DNA from: Porphyromonas gulae DSM 15663
Lineage (GTDB): Bacteria > Bacteroidota > Bacteroidia > Bacteroidales > Porphyromonadaceae
Reading direction: 5' to 3'
Assembly: GCF_000378065.1 (NCBI RefSeq)
Contig: NZ_KB899154.1
Location: 1 to 64,000 of the forward strand
DNA: 64,000 nt
This document shows positions 54,927 to 63,470 of the stretch, piece after piece. Positions within the stretch are counted from its first letter, which is position 1; each line of letters starts with the position of its first letter. Position numbers and translations under genes: made by a program. Below the pieces are notes generated by a model. It had not been told where the DNA came from. It worked only from the letters and a program-made list of their open reading frames with translations, and searched no databases.

Positions 54927-55817
54927 ATGGAAACGACATACAAACTTCTCGACGGGAAAAAGATTTCCGGCGAAATAAAACAAGAGATTGCAGCCGAAGT
55001 AAACGAGCTGCTGGAGAAAGGTGGTCGCCGTCCGCATTTGGCAGGCGTGCTCGTAGGTCATGATGGCGGTAGCGAGACCTATATGGCCAGCAAGGTAAAA
55101 GCTTGCGAAGAGGTGGGCTTTACCTCCTCGCTCATTCGCTACGAAGACGATGTAACGGAGGAGGAACTGCTGGCCTGCGTGCACCGCCTGAATCAGGATC
55201 CGACGGTAGACGGCTTCATCGTACAGCTCCCCCTGCCCAAGCATATCGACGAGCAGAAGATCATCGAAACTGTAGACCCGCGCAAGGATGTGGACGGATT
55301 TCATCCCATCAACGTAGGCCGTCTGAGCATCGGTCTGCCCGGTTTCGTCTCGGCCACACCGAAAGGAATAGTGGAACTGCTTCGCCGCTACAATATCCCT
55401 ACCAGAGGCAAGCATTGCGTAGTATTGGGACGTAGCAATATCGTAGGCAAGCCCGTATCGCAGCTTTTGCTCCAAAAGGGAGAGCCGGGCGACTGCACCA
55501 TCACCATCTGCCATAGCCGTACCCCTAACATCAAAGAGGTATGCCTGACGGCCGACATTATTATTGCAGCTTTGGGGCAGCCCGAATTCCTGACAGCCGA
55601 TATGGTAAAGCCCGGGGCCGTAGTCGTGGACGTAGGTACCACGCTCGTACCGGACTCTACGCGCAAAAGCGGTTTCCGTCTGACGGGCGACGTCAAATTC
55701 GATGAAGTGGCACCCAAGTGCTCGTACATCACTCCCGTACCGGGCGGAGTAGGTCCGATGACCATCGTATCGCTCATGTCCAATACCCTTCTGGCAGGTA
55801 AAGGATTGTACCGGTAA
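54927..55817 (+). CDS. folD: Methylenetetrahydrofolate dehydrogenase/cyclohydrolase
   Basis: The 296-residue bifunctional enzyme interconverts 5,10-methylene-, methenyl- and 10-formyl-tetrahydrofolate. The catalytic lysine lies in [16 protein letters not shown], and the substrate loops are [13 protein letters not shown] and [13 protein letters not shown]. The C-terminal [12 protein letters not shown] equivalent reads [17 protein letters not shown]. The nucleotide-binding [17 protein letters not shown] is in the middle. It is 121 bp after ffh; a separate promoter was not identified. Confidence 0.96.
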   Translation: METTYKLLDGKKISGEIKQEIAAEVNELLEKGGRRPHLAGVLVGHDGGSETYMASKVKACEEVGFTSSLIRYEDDVTEEELLACVHRLNQDPTVDGFIVQLPLPKHIDEQKIIETVDPRKDVDGFHPINVGRLSIGLPGFVSATPKGIVELLRRYNIPTRGKHCVVLGRSNIVGKPVSQLLLQKGEPGDCTITICHSRTPNIKEVCLTADIIIAALGQPEFLTADMVKPGAVVVDVGTTLVPDSTRKSGFRLTGDVKFDEVAPKCSYITPVPGGVGPMTIVSLMSNTLLAGKGLYR

Positions 55818-55911
55818 ACCCTCCTTCCCTTATTTGCCAACGACCTTATCGAAGAGGCCTGTCATCAATATCGGTTCGTCCAGTATTACGATGATCGGCC
55901 TCTTTTCTTAT

Positions 55912-56056
55912 TGACGGTGTATCGTCATGCGCAAATTACTGCACTGCTTGCGACATTCAGCTTCAGTCACGTACTCTAATCGGTCTTGGAGCCTCGTACT
56001 TTCGCACTCTTAGGCACCTAAAACAGGTTATGCCAAAATGAATTTTGACACAGCCC
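55912..56056. mobile_element. MITE-like element, copy 2 (about 145 bp)
   Basis: Left end TGACGGTGTATCGTCATG and right end AATTTTGACACAGCCCC match copy 1 at 28371-28488, as does the inner CAAATTACTGCACTGCTTGCGACATTC. It is about 27 bp longer than copy 1. It lies between folD and the MATE gene. Confidence 0.75.
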
Positions 56057-56132
56057 CTTCCTGCCGATACTTTGAAGAATCGCTTCGTATCCTTTCTCAT
56101 TAGGAGGTAAAGGCGTACTTTCGCAGCACGCT

Positions 56133-57479
56133 ATGGATGCTACTACGCAAAAAACCGGCCACTACGGGGCATTGCTCCGCCTCGGGCTACCCATTATCAT
56201 CGGCCAACTGGGAATCATCTTCGTCAGCTTTGCCGATAATATCATGGTCGGGCAGCACTCCACGGCAGAGTTGGCCGCAGCCTCCTTTGTGAACAATATA
56301 TTAGGTCTGCTCCTCATCCTCGGTATCGGCTTTGCATACGGACTGACGCCGCTGGTGGCATCGGCCGAACACAGAGGGCAGTACTTCAAAGCCGGCATCC
56401 TGCTCCGGCACAGCCTCCGCCTCAATATAGCGATCGGACTCTTCCTCGCAAGTGTGGCAGTCGTGATGGTTCCCTTGTTCGATACGCTCAACCTCCCACC
56501 CTCGCTCCGCCCTCTCGCCATCCCCTATTACTGGGTGCAGGTGGGAGGTCTCTTCCTCGTAACGGTATTCAATGCCTTCAAGCAGTTCTATGACGGCATG
56601 AGCGATACGCGCACCCCGATGTATATCACCATATCGGGCAATCTCTTCAATGTCGGACTGAACTATCTGCTGATATTCGGCAAAGGCGGTCTTCCCGAAA
56701 TGGGACTCCTCGGAGCAGGCTATGCTACCCTGCTGAGTCGCTTGCTGATGCTCGCCACCATCGTCCTTTTCCTCTATCGCAGACCCTCATGGACAGCGAT
56801 CCGCCGTGCCTTCTGCCGGCAGACGCATATCCGCCGCGCCTACCGCCGCCTATTCTCCGTCGGACTCCCCGTTGCCGTCCAGATGGGACTCGAATCGGCC
56901 TCTTTCACCATCGCCGTCCTTTTTGTCGGGCGACTCGGCGATCAGGCTCTGGCGGCACACCAGATCGTCTGCGTCATCACCACGCTCGGCTACCTCGTCT
57001 ATTACGGGCTTGGTGCTGCCACCACCATCCGCATCAGTCACTTCAAGCTGCACGGCCAACCCGATGAAGTCCGCCGCGTAGCCGCCACGGCCTACCGAAT
57101 GGCCGCACTGACCGCCTGCGTCGTGGTCGTACTACTTTTGCTCACGCGGCACAGCTTTTCCTTCCTCTTCACGCCCGACGAGGAGGTGGCTCGTATCGTT
57201 GCCCTTACGTTGATCCCTGTCGTCGTCTACCAATTCGGAGATGCCCTCCAAGCCATCTATGCCAATGCTCTGCGAGGAATGGAGCGCGTCCGTTTTCTGG
57301 CTCCGGCAGCAGCTTTCTGCCACGTATTGCTGGCACCGATACTCTCCTATTTGCTGGGATTCGTATTCATATCGGGCAATACGCCCATGCAGTTGGCCGG
57401 TATCTGGTCGGCCTTTCCCATCAGCCTGACACTACTCGGCATCCTCTTCTACAGCTACTTCCGGAAGGTAACCCGATAA
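56133..57479 (+). CDS. MATE family efflux transporter
   Basis: The 448-residue inner-membrane protein has twelve helices in two related halves (LPIIIGQLGIIFVSFADNIMVGQHSTAELAAASFVN at the start and VGLPVAVQMGLESASFTIAVLFVGRLGDQALAAHQIV in the middle). Such proteins export drugs or organic cations in exchange for sodium or protons. The second half of the gene is richer in GC than its neighbours, notably a C-rich stretch near 56790-57070. It is transcribed alone, towards clpB. Confidence 0.92.
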   Translation: MDATTQKTGHYGALLRLGLPIIIGQLGIIFVSFADNIMVGQHSTAELAAASFVNNILGLLLILGIGFAYGLTPLVASAEHRGQYFKAGILLRHSLRLNIAIGLFLASVAVVMVPLFDTLNLPPSLRPLAIPYYWVQVGGLFLVTVFNAFKQFYDGMSDTRTPMYITISGNLFNVGLNYLLIFGKGGLPEMGLLGAGYATLLSRLLMLATIVLFLYRRPSWTAIRRAFCRQTHIRRAYRRLFSVGLPVAVQMGLESASFTIAVLFVGRLGDQALAAHQIVCVITTLGYLVYYGLGAATTIRISHFKLHGQPDEVRRVAATAYRMAALTACVVVVLLLLTRHSFSFLFTPDEEVARIVALTLIPVVVYQFGDALQAIYANALRGMERVRFLAPAAAFCHVLLAPILSYLLGFVFISGNTPMQLAGIWSAFPISLTLLGILFYSYFRKVTR

Positions 57480-57685
57480 ACTCTGCGAAGGAAAACCTTG
57501 CTCCTCTTTCGGGAAAACGGTCCTTTTTCCGATCCCCCGTCTCCATTTGCTCCGGGACGGCTGTATGGAAAGTGAAAACCACAGACGGATCCGACCGATA
57601 TGGCCATCCCTTTACTTACTCCTCTGTCGATAAAGTGAAATTCATTTCTTGAAAAAATCATGATAAATATAGAGAGAATAGTATA

Positions 57686-57800
57686 GTCTCATATAAGAGG
57701 ATATTATGGTCTCATGTAAGAGGATACTATGGTCTCATGTGAAAGGATACTATGGTCTCGTATGAGAGGATACTATGGTCTCATATGAGAGGATAGTATC
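57686..57800. repeat. 23-bp tandem array, five units
   Basis: Five direct units of exactly 23 bp (115 bp in all) read GTCTCATATAAGAGGATATT.., GTCTCATGTAAGAGGATACT.., GTCTCATGTGAAAGGATACT.., GTCTCGTATGAGAGGATACT.., GTCTCATATGAGAGGATAGT... The last unit ends in the dyad GAGGATAGTATCCTC. There are no unique spacers, so this is not a CRISPR. Confidence 0.9.
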
Positions 57801-57851
57801 CTCTCTATATAGATCCCTTAGGGATGTACTCGAAGACACCCCTTGAAACAC

Positions 57852-57901
57852 AAAAAAGGCTCCTCCGGAGAGTGGCAAGCCACATGCCCGAAGGAGCCTT
57901 G
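57852..57901 (-). terminator. Terminator of clpB
   Basis: On the minus strand AAGGCTCCTTCGG pairs with CCGGAGGAGCCTT, followed by TTTTG. Confidence 0.85.
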
Positions 57902-57934
57902 AAGGAATAAGAGGAATAAGACAGCCGGAGGCTA

Positions 57935-60526
57935 CTATTCGTTGCGGAAGACGATCGACCCGTCTATGCAGTCGATGAGTACGGGACGCGTACTGTCCAC
58001 CGCATCGGCCAAGAGAGCCTTGCTCAGCTCGTTGAGGACGAATCGCTGCAGGACTCGCTTCACGGGACGCGCCCCGAACTGCGGATCATAGCCCTCTCTG
58101 GCGCCAAAGGCCACGACAGCCTCCGTGTAGTGGAGCACCACGTCGTTATCGGCCAGTTGGCGCACGATACCATCGAGCTGCAAGCGGACGATCTCGTAGA
58201 TCTCCTGCTCGGTCAGCGGCGTGAAGACGATGGTCTCGTCGATACGGTTCAGAAACTCGGGGCGAATCGTATGCTTGAGTAGCTGCATCACCTCATCGGC
58301 CGTCCGAGCCGTGAGGGACTGGCGATTCTCCGCCGTGAGGTTCTGCATCCGCTCGCGAATGATGTCCGAACCGAGGTTCGACGTCATGATGATGAGCGTA
58401 TTCTTGAAGTTTACCACATGCCCCTTGTTGTCGGTCAGGCGGCCATCGTCGAGGACTTGCAGCAATACGTTGAACACATCCGGGTGAGCTTTTTCTATTT
58501 CATCGAAAAGCACCACGGAATAAGGTTTGCGGCGAATGGCCTCCGTCAGTTGGCCACCCTCGTCATAGCCCACATACCCCGGAGGCGCACCGATCAGACG
58601 CGTGGCACTGAACTTCTCCTGATACTCGCTCATGTCTATTCGCGTAAGCATGCTCTCATCATCGAAGAGCAATTCGGCCAAGGCTCGCGCCAACTCCGTC
58701 TTGCCCACCCCTGTAGTACCGAGGAAGATGAACGAACCGATCGGACGCTTGGGGTCCTGAAGACCGGCCCGACTGCGGCGGACGGCATCTGCCACGGCGC
58801 GGATGGCTTCGTCCTGACCGATCACGCGCTTGTGTAGCTCCTCCTCCAGATGGAGCAGCTTCTCGCGCTCGCTCTGAAGCATACGGCTGACGGGGATGCC
58901 CGTCCAGCGCGACACGATGTCGGCTATGTCGTCGGCCTCCACTTCCTCCTTGATCATGGAGCCGCCACGCTGCAATTCGTGCAGCTGCTGCTGTATCGTG
59001 CCGATCTCCGTCTCCTTCTGCTTGATAAGCCCGTAACGTATCTCGGCCACTCGTCCGTAATCGCCCTCCCGTTCGGCACGATCGGCCTGAAACTTCAGCT
59101 CCTCTATATCTATCTTGAGCTGCTGGATCTGATTGATCCGGTCCTTTTCGTTCTGCCATTGGGCTTTCTCCGAAGCCTCTTTCTCCTTGAGTTCGGCTAT
59201 TTCCCTGTCGAGGAGCTGTACCTTTTCTTCGTCATTCTCTCGCTTGATGGCCTCGCGTTCGATCTCAAGTTGCTTGATCCTGCGCGAGATCTCGTCCAGC
59301 TCCTCCGGCAGCGAATCCACCTCCATACGCAGACGGGCGGCGGCCTCGTCCATCAGGTCGATGGCCTTGTCGGGCAGGAACCGCTCCGTAATGTAGCGGT
59401 GCGACAGCTTCACGGCCGCGATGATGGCATCGTCCTTGATCCTCACTTTGTGGTGATTCTCGTATTTCTCCTTCAAGCCCCGGAGGATGGAGATGGAGCT
59501 TAGCTCGTCCGGCTCGTCCACCATCACCATCTGGAAGCGTCGTTCCAGAGCCTTGTCCTTCTCGAAGTACTTGCGGTATTCGTCCAGCGTAGTGGCACCG
59601 ATGGCACGGAGTTCGCCCCGAGCCAGAGCCGGCTTCAGTATGTTGGCCGCATCCATCGCCCCTTCGCTCTTGCCGGCTCCGACAAGGGTGTGGATCTCAT
59701 CTATGAAAAGGATGATCTCCCCCTCGGCTCCGGTCACTTCGTTTACCACGGCTTTCAGCCTTTCCTCGAATTCACCTTTATACTTGGCTCCGGCGATCAA
59801 GGCTCCCATGTCGAGAGAGAATATCTGCTTGTTGCGCAGATTCTCCGGCACGTCGCCACGTACGATCCTGTAAGCCAGACCCTCGGCTATGGCCGTCTTG
59901 CCCACCCCCGGCTCACCGATAAGGATAGGATTGTTCTTGGTACGTCGGGAGAGGATTTGCAGCACACGCCTGATCTCGTCGTCACGACCGATCACGGGAT
60001 CCAACTTGCCGTCGCGGGCACGCTGGCAGAGATTGACGGCATATTTCTCCAGTGCATTGTACTGCTCCTCCGCACTCTGACTGGTCACGCTGCGCCCCTT
60101 CCGAAGCTCTTCGATGGCTGATTGCAAGAGCTGTTCGGTAGCTCCGGCATCCTTGAGCAGAGTGGATACTTCACACCGCGTAGCCAGAATAGCCAGCACG
60201 ATGTGCTCCAACGAGACGTATTTGTCCTTCATCCGGTGCGCTGCGTCCTCCGCTGCCTGTAGCACCTGATTGGTTTCACGCGACAGATAGGGTTCGCCAC
60301 CCGATACATGGGGCAGCTTCTCGATCAGTTTGTCCACAGCCGTGGCGATACTGCCCTTATTCACCCCCATCTTGGCAAAAAGGAAATCGGTCAGGCTTTC
60401 GCCCTGATCCATAACGGCCTTGAGCAGGTGCTGCGGTTCGATGGCCTGCTGTCCGTGCCGATGGGTCAGCTCCACAGCCTGCTGTAGAGCCTCCTGCGAT
60501 TTGATTGTGTAGTTGTTAATGTTCAT
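57935..60526 (-). CDS. clpB: Chaperone ClpB (disaggregase)
   Basis: The 863-residue Hsp100 ATPase pulls proteins out of aggregates together with DnaK. Order: N-domain (residues 1-145), first AAA+ domain with Walker [19 protein letters not shown] near 205, coiled-coil middle domain (about 405-520, rich in Glu/Lys/Arg), second AAA+ domain with [20 protein letters not shown] near 607 and [22 protein letters not shown]. No ClpP-binding loop is expected. The start at 60526 ([14 protein letters not shown]) gives the family N-terminus and the 863-residue length I recall for P. gingivalis; the frame extends upstream to 60565. Confidence 0.96.
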   Translation of the reverse strand: MNINNYTIKSQEALQQAVELTHRHGQQAIEPQHLLKAVMDQGESLTDFLFAKMGVNKGSIATAVDKLIEKLPHVSGGEPYLSRETNQVLQAAEDAAHRMKDKYVSLEHIVLAILATRCEVSTLLKDAGATEQLLQSAIEELRKGRSVTSQSAEEQYNALEKYAVNLCQRARDGKLDPVIGRDDEIRRVLQILSRRTKNNPILIGEPGVGKTAIAEGLAYRIVRGDVPENLRNKQIFSLDMGALIAGAKYKGEFEERLKAVVNEVTGAEGEIILFIDEIHTLVGAGKSEGAMDAANILKPALARGELRAIGATTLDEYRKYFEKDKALERRFQMVMVDEPDELSSISILRGLKEKYENHHKVRIKDDAIIAAVKLSHRYITERFLPDKAIDLMDEAAARLRMEVDSLPEELDEISRRIKQLEIEREAIKRENDEEKVQLLDREIAELKEKEASEKAQWQNEKDRINQIQQLKIDIEELKFQADRAEREGDYGRVAEIRYGLIKQKETEIGTIQQQLHELQRGGSMIKEEVEADDIADIVSRWTGIPVSRMLQSEREKLLHLEEELHKRVIGQDEAIRAVADAVRRSRAGLQDPKRPIGSFIFLGTTGVGKTELARALAELLFDDESMLTRIDMSEYQEKFSATRLIGAPPGYVGYDEGGQLTEAIRRKPYSVVLFDEIEKAHPDVFNVLLQVLDDGRLTDNKGHVVNFKNTLIIMTSNLGSDIIRERMQNLTAENRQSLTARTADEVMQLLKHTIRPEFLNRIDETIVFTPLTEQEIYEIVRLQLDGIVRQLADNDVVLHYTEAVVAFGAREGYDPQFGARPVKRVLQRFVLNELSKALLADAVDSTRPVLIDCIDGSIVFRNE

Positions 60527-60708
60527 TGCTGTGTTTGTTGTTACCGAACAAAATCCAACAACCATGCCAACGCCTAAAGACTGACATTTTGTCCTTTTTT
60601 ACATTTTTCCCCTCTCATCGTTTATATCCAAGGCAAGGATTACTCATTATAATACATGGTATAAGAAAGAAAATAAAGACTCCATACAGCTTATATGACC
60701 TAATCGAA

Positions 60709-60716
60709 TACCTTTG
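60709..60716 (+). promoter_or_regulatory. -7 promoter box for the flavodoxin gene
   Basis: TACCTTTG matches TAnnTTTG, 30 bp before the ATG. Confidence 0.55.
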
Positions 60717-60745
60717 TCCGTGGAAAATCATAAAAATACCCTACT

Positions 60746-61306
60746 ATGAAACTCAGAACATTCTTATTCGTGATTGTAGCTGCACTGGCAGTAGCGTTTG
60801 GCGCAGAAGCGCAGAAGAAGACAGCGAAAAAACCGCTTATCGTCTATTACTCCCACAGTGGCAACACCCAAGCAGTGGCCGAACACATCCAAAAGGCTAC
60901 CGGAGGCGTACTCTTCCGCATAGAACCGGAGCAGGCCTACCCCGAAGACTACAAAGCCCTCGTCCAGCAGGCTAAAGAGGAGCTGAAGAAAGGCTTTCGT
61001 CCCAAACTCAAAAAGTCCGTCAAAGACATAGCCGACTACGACGTTGTCTACATAGGTTCGCCCAACTGGATCCACACCTTGGCTCCTGCCGTAATGAGCT
61101 TTCTGGATCAGCACAACCTCAAGGGCAAGACCATCATCCCCTTTGTCACACATGGCGGTGGCGGCATGGGCAAGTGTTTGGACGAGATGAAGCGACTGGC
61201 ACCTCAAGCGACAGTCCTCGACGGCATCGTTATTGACGGCAAGAAAGCCAAAGAATCGGCCGAAGAAGTCCGCAACACCCTGAAAGCATTGGGACAAATC
61301 AAATAA
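60746..61306 (+). CDS. Exported flavodoxin-like protein
   Basis: The 186-residue protein has a signal peptide (RTFLFVIVAALAVAFGAEAQ) followed by a flavodoxin fold. The FMN phosphate loop is YYSHSGNTQAVAEHI near residue 36, and GSPNWIHTLAPAVMSFLD and FVTHGGGGMGKCLDEM lie at the flavin ring. Most flavodoxins are cytosolic; here the electron carrier would work in the periplasm or envelope, perhaps in quinone or thiol redox. It has its own promoter and a strong terminator. Confidence 0.9.
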   Translation: MKLRTFLFVIVAALAVAFGAEAQKKTAKKPLIVYYSHSGNTQAVAEHIQKATGGVLFRIEPEQAYPEDYKALVQQAKEELKKGFRPKLKKSVKDIADYDVVYIGSPNWIHTLAPAVMSFLDQHNLKGKTIIPFVTHGGGGMGKCLDEMKRLAPQATVLDGIVIDGKKAKESAEEVRNTLKALGQIK

Positions 61307-61410
61307 CGACAACTGTCCCTATCCCGAATCAACGAGGATCGATAGTGGCGAGCTTTTCTCCACAAATCAAACACAAGCTCCCCACCCTCCCGGGTTCTTT
61401 CCCCCCACAA

Positions 61411-61438
61411 AAAGAGGCGTCGATGACGCCTCTTTTTT
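61411..61438 (+). terminator. Terminator after the flavodoxin gene
   Basis: AAAGAGGCGTC pairs perfectly with GACGCCTCTTT around a GAT loop region, and the T run continues. Confidence 0.85.
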
Positions 61439-61601
61439 ATGCCCTATAACCACCAAATACGCACCAAAAAACTTTTCAACAACGAAGACGAGTTTGGAAT
61501 CATTCTAAATAAGCGTCTGAAAAGAACTCCACTTTGACACTCAACAGATAAGTAAGCAAATATTTTCTGTTCGAAATTCGCTTTTCAGAAACTCATTCAA
61601 C

Positions 61602-61709
61602 GATCTATATATAAAGCATTTTCAATTTATATATAGATCGTTTTCGATTTATATACAAATAGTTTTCAATAAATATATAAATCAAAACTCGTTTATATAT
61701 AAATCACCC
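61602..61709. repeat. AT-rich 22-bp tandem array, about five units
   Basis: Units GATCTATATATAAAGCATTTTC, AATTTATATATAGATCG.., GATTTATATACAAATAG.., AATAAATATATAAATC.. and GTTTATATATAAATC.. follow each other at 22, 22, 22 and 23 bp. The array is different in sequence from the ones at 44941 and 57686 but has the same period. Confidence 0.8.
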
Positions 61710-61743
61710 TATCAAAAAAGGCCATCTACGATCTGATATAAAT

Positions 61744-61785
61744 AAGGCGTCCGCCATGTTCGACTGCGAACATGGCGGATGCCTT
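61744..61785. terminator. Long hairpin, 19-bp stem
   Basis: AAGGCGTCCGCCATGTTCG and CGAACATGGCGGATGCCTT pair over 19 bp with one G-T type mismatch and a 4-nt loop. On the minus strand it lies 42 bp after the small membrane ORF and is followed by TTATTTAT, so it probably ends that transcript. Confidence 0.65.
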
Positions 61786-61826
61786 AACATATTTAGAGGA
61801 CAATTTCTCCTATTCTCTTTTACACA

Positions 61827-61952
61827 TCATCCGCACGCCAATCCGTTCTCTATGTACCATAACCTCACAATAAAAAAACAGCCCACCGAACGAGCCAAAC
61901 AGATCAGCATCACAAACAAGACGATCACACATACACTCCATCTATTTATCAT
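61827..61952 (-). CDS. Candidate small membrane protein, 41 residues
   Basis: The frame starts at ATG 61952 and encodes one hydrophobic helix (SVCVIVLFVMLICLA) with flanking Arg residues and a second hydrophobic patch (VGCFFIVRLWYI), ending GLACG. It has a -7 box (minus-strand TATATTTG, 62010-62003) about 50 bp upstream and a long hairpin downstream, so it has the layout of a real short gene. I know no family for it. Small Cys-rich single-helix proteins of this size include type I toxins, but that is only a thought. Confidence 0.45.
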   Translation of the reverse strand: MINRWSVCVIVLFVMLICLARSVGCFFIVRLWYIENGLACG

Positions 61953-62002
61953 TGATTCATAAACACTTACACCTCACCAAGAAGTCTTCCTTCTCCGCTG
62001 CA

Positions 62003-62010
62003 AATATAGT
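62003..62010 (-). promoter_or_regulatory. -7 promoter box for the small membrane ORF
   Basis: Minus-strand TATATTTG matches TAnnTTTG and reads away from the TIR-SIR2 gene. Confidence 0.5.
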
Positions 62011-62126
62011 AAAAAACAACCTCAAATAATAAGTATTAGAATCGATTCAAAAAAACACTTTTAACGGTATATCAATACAGTATTCAGAAAAAACACCAAC
62101 AATAGAACAAAACAAAATAAAACCCC

Positions 62127-62134
62127 TATATTTG
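62127..62134 (+). promoter_or_regulatory. -7 promoter box for the TIR-SIR2 gene
   Basis: TATATTTG matches TAnnTTTG and ends 13 bp before the ATG, predicting a very short leader. Confidence 0.55.
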
Positions 62135-62147
62135 CAAAAAAAGAAAC

Positions 62148-63470
62148 ATGAAGATTTACATAAGTGGCTGCAAAGAAGATAGAGAATATATAGAAAAAAT
62201 TTCTCAAGCTTTAAAAAATGAAGCTCATGAAGTTTTTGATCTCTTTTCATCCATAAGCATCTTTGGAAAGTCAATCCATAAACAAGTATTAGATGCGATA
62301 AAAGAGAGTGATGTTTTCATTTTTCTAATAAGCAAAAACTCAATTTGTACAGAGTACACATCAAAAGAATGGTTTTTGATTCTATTAGGCAACACGTCAA
62401 ACAGAAAATCAAATATAATACCTGTATTAATAGATCAAGCTAAAATACCTAAATATTTGTATGGGTATAACTGTATTTATTTACACAAAAGCCTTGAAAG
62501 AGGAATAAGAAAAATACTCTCCTTTTTATCAAATTACTCCCACATACAAGAAGCAGAAAAAATCAAAGTTACAAGGGAGGACAATAGTAAATTCATTTCA
62601 GAATTATCTCAAGCGTTGAAAAATGGAAAACTAACTTTAGTTTCAGGTGCAGGAACCTCAATAGCAGCGGGTATGCCATCTTGGAATAATCTATTGACCA
62701 GATTAACTAAACACATGGCCGAAAGATTATCTAAGGAACAGAAAAATCCGTCATTAGAAAATCTAAATCATTTCATAGAAGAATCTAAATTATCACCGTT
62801 AATACGAGTAAAATACATTAAGTATATTCTGGATAATGATTTTACAAAAAAAATACGGAATGAATTATATATATCAAATCCAAAAACTTGTGATATAATT
62901 GAAGCAATTGTCGATTTAGCAAGACCTAGACGAGAATCAAAGTCTTTAGATTCAATCATAACATTCAATTTTGACTCCTTAGTAGAAGAAAACCTAGAAA
63001 AAAACAATATTAAGTATAAGGCCATTTATATGGAAGGGATGCGTAGTAGCCCACTTGAATTACCTATATACCATGTGCATGGATACTTACCACGAAAAGG
63101 AAGAATTACGAAGAACAATAAAATTGTTTTTAGCGAAGATACCTATCACAACCTATTTATAGATCCATTTAGCTGGTCTAACCTAATTTTACTAAACAAA
63201 TTAAGTCAAAACACATGTCTTTTTTTGGGCTTGAGTATGACTGACCCAAATTTGAGAAGGTTATTAGATATTGCAAATAGAAGAAATCCTTCTAATTCAT
63301 TAAATCATTTTATCATTAAAGATAAGCCACAAAGAATAAACAAAAAAGAAGAAGACAGATTACCTCTATTTTTAATCGAAAGAGACTTTAATGAATTAGG
63401 ATTAAATACAATATGGATTGAAGACTTCAAAGAAATTCCCGATATATTGACAAGAATAGGGAACGAGTGA
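62148..63470 (+). CDS. TIR-SIR2 fusion protein, probable NAD-consuming anti-phage defence
   Basis: The 440-residue protein joins a TIR domain (about residues 1-130) to a SIR2 domain (about 145-440). In the TIR part, KIYISGCKEDREYIEKIS forms the first strand and loop, and E74 in ICTEYTSKEW is at the position of the catalytic glutamate of NAD-cleaving TIRs. The SIR2 part has SGAGTSIAAGMPSW (166-179), TFNFDSLVEENL with N274, the catalytic HG in YHVHGYLP (H311) and LGLSMTDPNLRRLL (361-374). Both domain types serve in bacterial immunity by degrading NAD or making signals from it. No signal peptide or membrane helix is seen. The gene is far more AT-rich than the core genome, which suggests transfer. 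Confidence 0.88.
   Translation: MKIYISGCKEDREYIEKISQALKNEAHEVFDLFSSISIFGKSIHKQVLDAIKESDVFIFLISKNSICTEYTSKEWFLILLGNTSNRKSNIIPVLIDQAKIPKYLYGYNCIYLHKSLERGIRKILSFLSNYSHIQEAEKIKVTREDNSKFISELSQALKNGKLTLVSGAGTSIAAGMPSWNNLLTRLTKHMAERLSKEQKNPSLENLNHFIEESKLSPLIRVKYIKYILDNDFTKKIRNELYISNPKTCDIIEAIVDLARPRRESKSLDSIITFNFDSLVEENLEKNNIKYKAIYMEGMRSSPLELPIYHVHGYLPRKGRITKNNKIVFSEDTYHNLFIDPFSWSNLILLNKLSQNTCLFLGLSMTDPNLRRLLDIANRRNPSNSLNHFIIKDKPQRINKKEEDRLPLFLIERDFNELGLNTIWIEDFKEIPDILTRIGNE

Larger units (their letters stand above)
57480..57934. other. Gap between converging MATE and clpB genes, with tandem array and terminator
   Basis: Apart from the 23-bp array (57686-57800) and the clpB terminator (57852-57901) nothing is recognised; small frames have no protein features. 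Confidence 0.6.
61307..62147. other. AT-rich region between flavodoxin and TIR-SIR2 genes
   Basis: The region holds a terminator (61411), a 22-bp tandem array (61602), a long hairpin (61744), a small membrane ORF on the minus strand (61827) and two divergent promoter boxes (62003 and 62127). The base composition falls sharply after about 61450 and stays AT-rich to the end of the window. Confidence 0.7.

Noticed and set aside
57686-57800. CRISPR array
   Set aside because: The units follow each other without unique spacers and no cas genes are in the window; it is a simple tandem repeat.
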